This document shows positions 61,956 through 64,000 of a DNA stretch of 64,000 bases, piece after piece. The notes under the pieces are model-generated. The model did no database searches, was not told the DNA's origin, and worked only from the letters and a program-made list of their open reading frames with translations. Each line of letters starts with the position of its first letter. The first letter of the stretch is position 1. Source of the DNA: Verrucomicrobiia bacterium DG1235 (GTDB lineage Bacteria > Verrucomicrobiota > Verrucomicrobiia > Opitutales > Opitutaceae); NCBI GenBank assembly GCA_000155695.1, contig DS990592.1:1074184-1138183 (forward strand), read 5' to 3'. The translations under genes and the position numbers were made by a program.

Positions 61956-62081
61956 ATCTAACAAGGCGGTCGATACAACGGCGGCAAACGTTCGCCTCTT
62001 TGACATTGAAGTTCCGAAGTCAACGAAACCAGACATGGTGGCGTTGACCGAGGCCGCCGTCGTATCACCTTAGCGTTGTGC
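61956..62081 (+). other. attC47
   Basis: ATCTAAC ... GTTGTGC, 126-bp class; related to attC19. Confidence 0.9.
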
Positions 62082-62524
62082 AAAAAGAAGAACCAATAAA
62101 AGCACTCAAACCGAAAGCGAAATGGATCATCACCTATTCGATACTTCCGATTGCCCTAATTATCCTTAGCTTCTACCAAACACAGAACACTTCGAAAACC
62201 CTTACTTCAATTGGGTTGTACGCATTCACTATATTAAGCATCCTAGGTTTGGTTGAGCTGCTTAATGAAAAAGTCACCTTCTACCCGTCTAGAATCGTCA
62301 TCTGGAAAACTTTCGAAAAAATGGAAATTGGCATTGATGAAATAAGGGAGGTCTATTGGCAGAAAGGATGCCAATGTGTATTGATTAAGAACGACGGAGA
62401 GAAAATCAGTATCCCGAATCCAGGAACGACGAACCAAGGGATTACGAATTCTATAAAAGCGTGGATGAAGACTGCACAACCAGGCATCGCACACAATGTC
62501 GGCAAACGCTCGCCTCTTTCATAA
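62078..62524 (+). CDS. C48: membrane protein with PH-like domain, GTG start in core site
   Basis: 148 residues; two membrane helices (about 18-34 and 42-58) then VTFYPSRIVIWKTFEKMEIGIDEIREVYW..CVLIKNDGEKISIPNPG, the layout of bacterial PH-like membrane proteins. No ATG lies before the helices, so the GTG at 62078 within GTTGTGC is the likely start. Ends in attC48 (QPGIAHNVGKRSPLS). Confidence 0.65.
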   Translation: MQKEEPIKALKPKAKWIITYSILPIALIILSFYQTQNTSKTLTSIGLYAFTILSILGLVELLNEKVTFYPSRIVIWKTFEKMEIGIDEIREVYWQKGCQCVLIKNDGEKISIPNPGTTNQGITNSIKAWMKTAQPGIAHNVGKRSPLS

Positions 62525-62599
62525 CGACCCCATAAAAATCAACCTCTACAGACGTGGAACCTCAATCGAAGCCGCCATCGTGTGGATTTGACGTTCGGC
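62474..62599 (+). other. attC48
   Basis: GCACAAC ... GTTCGGC, 126-bp class. Confidence 0.9.
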
Positions 62600-62607
62600 A
62601 AAATATA

Positions 62608-63240
62608 ATGAAAAAGATCGACGCTTCTCTTAAGGCTCATTGGCGAAGCATCAAAAGCGGCACTTTTGATCAAGACACCATAAAGAGCTTGTTTCTCACC
62701 ATAAGAGAAATCGCACCGCGGAACAGCTTAGCTCGCGACTTAGGAGATGCACTAGCCCATTCAGATAGGAACCGTGGCATAGTTTTCGAGCAGATTGGAA
62801 TATTCCGACAGGAAGATAGATTGAACGAGAACGGTTCGAAGACCGTCACGATCACTATACCTACGCCACAAGACGCTGTATCGTTCTGCAGGGGTATCAT
62901 CACAGCCTTCTTGGAAAGAAAGATTACGAAAAAGAATGAAGCACTATCCGTAATAAACGAACTCTTAAACGACATGGTTGTTACGATATTCTGCCTGCTC
63001 CAACATTCTACGATCACTATTGATAAGAATAAAAAATATGAGTTAAGAATAGTAGGCAACACATCGTTCAACCAGGACGGAAAGCCTTTGATGTCACTAG
63101 CAGCATTCTCTGAGACTGGCGACCCATTTGTCGCATTTAGTTCAGACGTCATTTACTCAGACTATTTCGACGAGGATGTTTCCGAGAAGAATCTCTTCGC
63201 ATTTAGACAATCCAACAAACTAGAAATTGAAAGAATATAG
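62608..63240 (+). CDS. C49: hypothetical soluble protein
   Basis: 210 residues. An N-terminal helical part (FLTIREIAPRNSLARDLGDALAHSDRNRG) and a C-terminal beta part (YELRIVGNTSFNQDGKPLMSLAAFSETGDPFVAFSSDVIY). Not recognised. Stop lies directly before the inverse core. Confidence 0.72.
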   Translation: MKKIDASLKAHWRSIKSGTFDQDTIKSLFLTIREIAPRNSLARDLGDALAHSDRNRGIVFEQIGIFRQEDRLNENGSKTVTITIPTPQDAVSFCRGIITAFLERKITKKNEALSVINELLNDMVVTIFCLLQHSTITIDKNKKYELRIVGNTSFNQDGKPLMSLAAFSETGDPFVAFSSDVIYSDYFDEDVSEKNLFAFRQSNKLEIERI

Positions 63241-63313
63241 GCCGAACAAGTCAGCTCATACAACTCCGGCCATCGCTCCGCGATGACCTACGCGTATGGC
63301 TTCAGCGTTACAA
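63241..63313 (+). other. attC49
   Basis: GCCGAAC ... GTTACAA, 73-bp class. Confidence 0.9.
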
Positions 63314-63316
63314 GAA

Positions 63317-63850
63317 ATGAAGATTATCATCGGAGCCGGTGAGCAAAGTTGGGAAGGCTGGAGAGCAACCCAAGGAAACGAGCTCAACCTTCTCGATGAA
63401 ACGACATGGAGTGCGTTCTTTGGAGAAGACAGAGCCGATGCGTTTCTCTGTGAGCACGTCTTCGAACATCTGACCATTGAAGAAGGAAGAAAAGCAGCCA
63501 GAACGATCTACAGATACCTTAAACCGAACGGCTACATTAGACTGGCGGTTCCCGACAGGTTCTTTCCAAGCGACGAGTACCAAAGAATGGTACAGGTCGG
63601 AGGACCGGGACCGTCCGATCATCCAGCGGCCGACCACAAGGTTGTGTACGGCTACAAAGAAATAACTGAAGTATTTGAAGAAGCAGGTTTTTCGGTATCC
63701 CTTCTTGAGTACCACGACGAACAAGGAAAACTCCAAACAAACGAATGGAATGAAAAGCAGGCTCCAATTTATAGGTCATCGAAACTCGACCACAGAAATC
63801 AAGATGGGACGATCAGATTCGCTTCAATCATCCTCGATGCGAAAAAATGA
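63317..63850 (+). CDS. C50: SAM-dependent methyltransferase-like protein (duplicate of C10)
   Basis: 177 residues, identical to the C10 product except Asp for Asn in GPSDHPA and Leu for Phe in QGKLQTN. A handful of silent or non-coding differences also separate the two cassettes. The duplicate lies 23 kb from C10, with different neighbours. Confidence 0.85.
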   Translation: MKIIIGAGEQSWEGWRATQGNELNLLDETTWSAFFGEDRADAFLCEHVFEHLTIEEGRKAARTIYRYLKPNGYIRLAVPDRFFPSDEYQRMVQVGGPGPSDHPAADHKVVYGYKEITEVFEEAGFSVSLLEYHDEQGKLQTNEWNEKQAPIYRSSKLDHRNQDGTIRFASIILDAKK

Positions 63851-63854
63851 ATAT

Positions 63855-63979
63855 TTGTAACAAGTCGGTCGATACAACTCGGGTAGGCGCTCGCCGAAAT
63901 CCGGACACACAAGACACATTCAACCTCAACCAAACGTTCGAGCTTTAACTCGAGCTCGCGTATCACCTCAGCGATATCT
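63855..63979 (+). other. attC50
   Basis: TTGTAAC ... GATATCT, 125-bp class; near copy of attC10. GAT core opens C51. Confidence 0.9.
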
Positions 63980-63984
63980 AGAAA

Positions 63985-64000
63985 ATGAAAAGATACTCGA
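63985..64000 (+). CDS. C51: start of next cassette gene (truncated by window)
   Basis: ATG at 63985, 12 nt after the GATATCT core, reads MKRYS to the window edge. Position and spacing match other cassette genes; nothing more can be said. Confidence 0.5.

Larger units (their letters stand above)
34340..64000 (+). other. chromosomal integron cassette array (50 cassettes plus a partial 51st)
   Basis: From the attI core to the window edge, the sequence is a series of units, each with one short gene or none, closed by a 59-127-bp attC palindrome. Cassette numbering here is C1 (34340-35037) to C50 (63308-63973), C51 beginning at 63974. All cassette genes are on the plus strand. The array continues past the window. 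Confidence 0.95.

Noticed and set aside
39660-63779. Many minus-strand frames inside cassettes
   Set aside because: They are shadows of plus-strand genes or attC sequence, lack start context, and contradict the uniform orientation of the array.
34971-63979. Regular short palindromic repeats resembling a CRISPR array
   Set aside because: The repeats differ in length and sequence, the intervals vary from about 200 to over 800 bp and hold genes, and no cas genes are present; the boundaries follow attC rules with an IntI next to them.

Overview
The window reads like a Verrucomicrobiota chromosome, most likely an Opitutae/Puniceicoccales-type marine or polysaccharide-degrading bacterium. The reasons are a cassette protein ending in a VPDSG-CTERM sorting tail, a GH115 alpha-glucuronidase, outer-membrane TonB receptors, GC-rich genes, and long intergenic gaps full of short dispersed repeats. 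This assignment is inference from gene content; no rRNA or tRNA gene was seen.

Bases 1-34,000 are ordinary GC-rich chromosome. On the minus strand lies an SLC13-type carboxylate transporter and a small exported SnoaL/DUF4440-like protein. A plus-strand cbb3 oxidase operon follows (a CcoS-CcoN fusion, CcoO, a monohaem CcoP-like cytochrome, and the copper ATPase CcoI). Next come an anaerobic ribonucleotide reductase pair (nrdD-nrdG) behind two candidate NrdR boxes exactly 31 bp apart, and a seven-gene minus-strand cobalamin uptake and salvage cluster (btuB-btuF-btuC-btuD-cbiZ-pduO-cobQ) headed by a cobalamin riboswitch, with cbiB/cobD nearby. After them sit a GH115 glucuronidase, a large TonB receptor and a beta-propeller phytase-like protein. 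The gaps carry 7-bp tandem repeats, a 239-bp tandem duplication, several dispersed intergenic repeat families, and two gene relics.

From 32.5 kb to the right edge the window is a sedentary chromosomal integron. A tyrosine recombinase with the integron-specific insert (intI, minus strand, with an extra N-terminal domain) faces away from an array that begins at a GTTAGGC core site (34,339). I could delimit 50 complete cassettes and the start of a 51st by their attC sites. All cassette genes point the same way, are AT-richer than the chromosome, and start typically 10-23 nt after the core site without a Shine-Dalgarno sequence. Most products are small proteins of unknown function, many membrane-anchored or exported. 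Recognisable ones are SUKH (SMI1/KNR4), barstar, GNAT, two methyltransferase types, vWA lipoprotein, DUF3144, DUF4272 (broken), TIR-domain, VPDSG-CTERM and HIRAN-like proteins. Eight cassettes have no convincing gene, and some of these share sequence motifs. Two identical 1,350-bp IS3-family elements sit in the array, each flanked by a 3-bp duplication; one breaks the DUF4272 gene, the other an ORF-less cassette.

The most striking result is in the recombination sites. In 48 of 50 cassettes the 7-base inverse core at the cassette end is the exact reverse complement of G plus the first six bases of the same cassette (6/7 in the other two). About a fifth of the cassettes use GAT instead of the canonical GTT at the crossover triplet, and all nine such cassettes that are complete carry the matching ATC instead of AAC at their other end. 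attC lengths fall into four discrete classes (59-61, 67-68, 73-75, 124-127 bp), and about sixteen cassette proteins terminate inside attC, acquiring related attC-encoded C-terminal tails.
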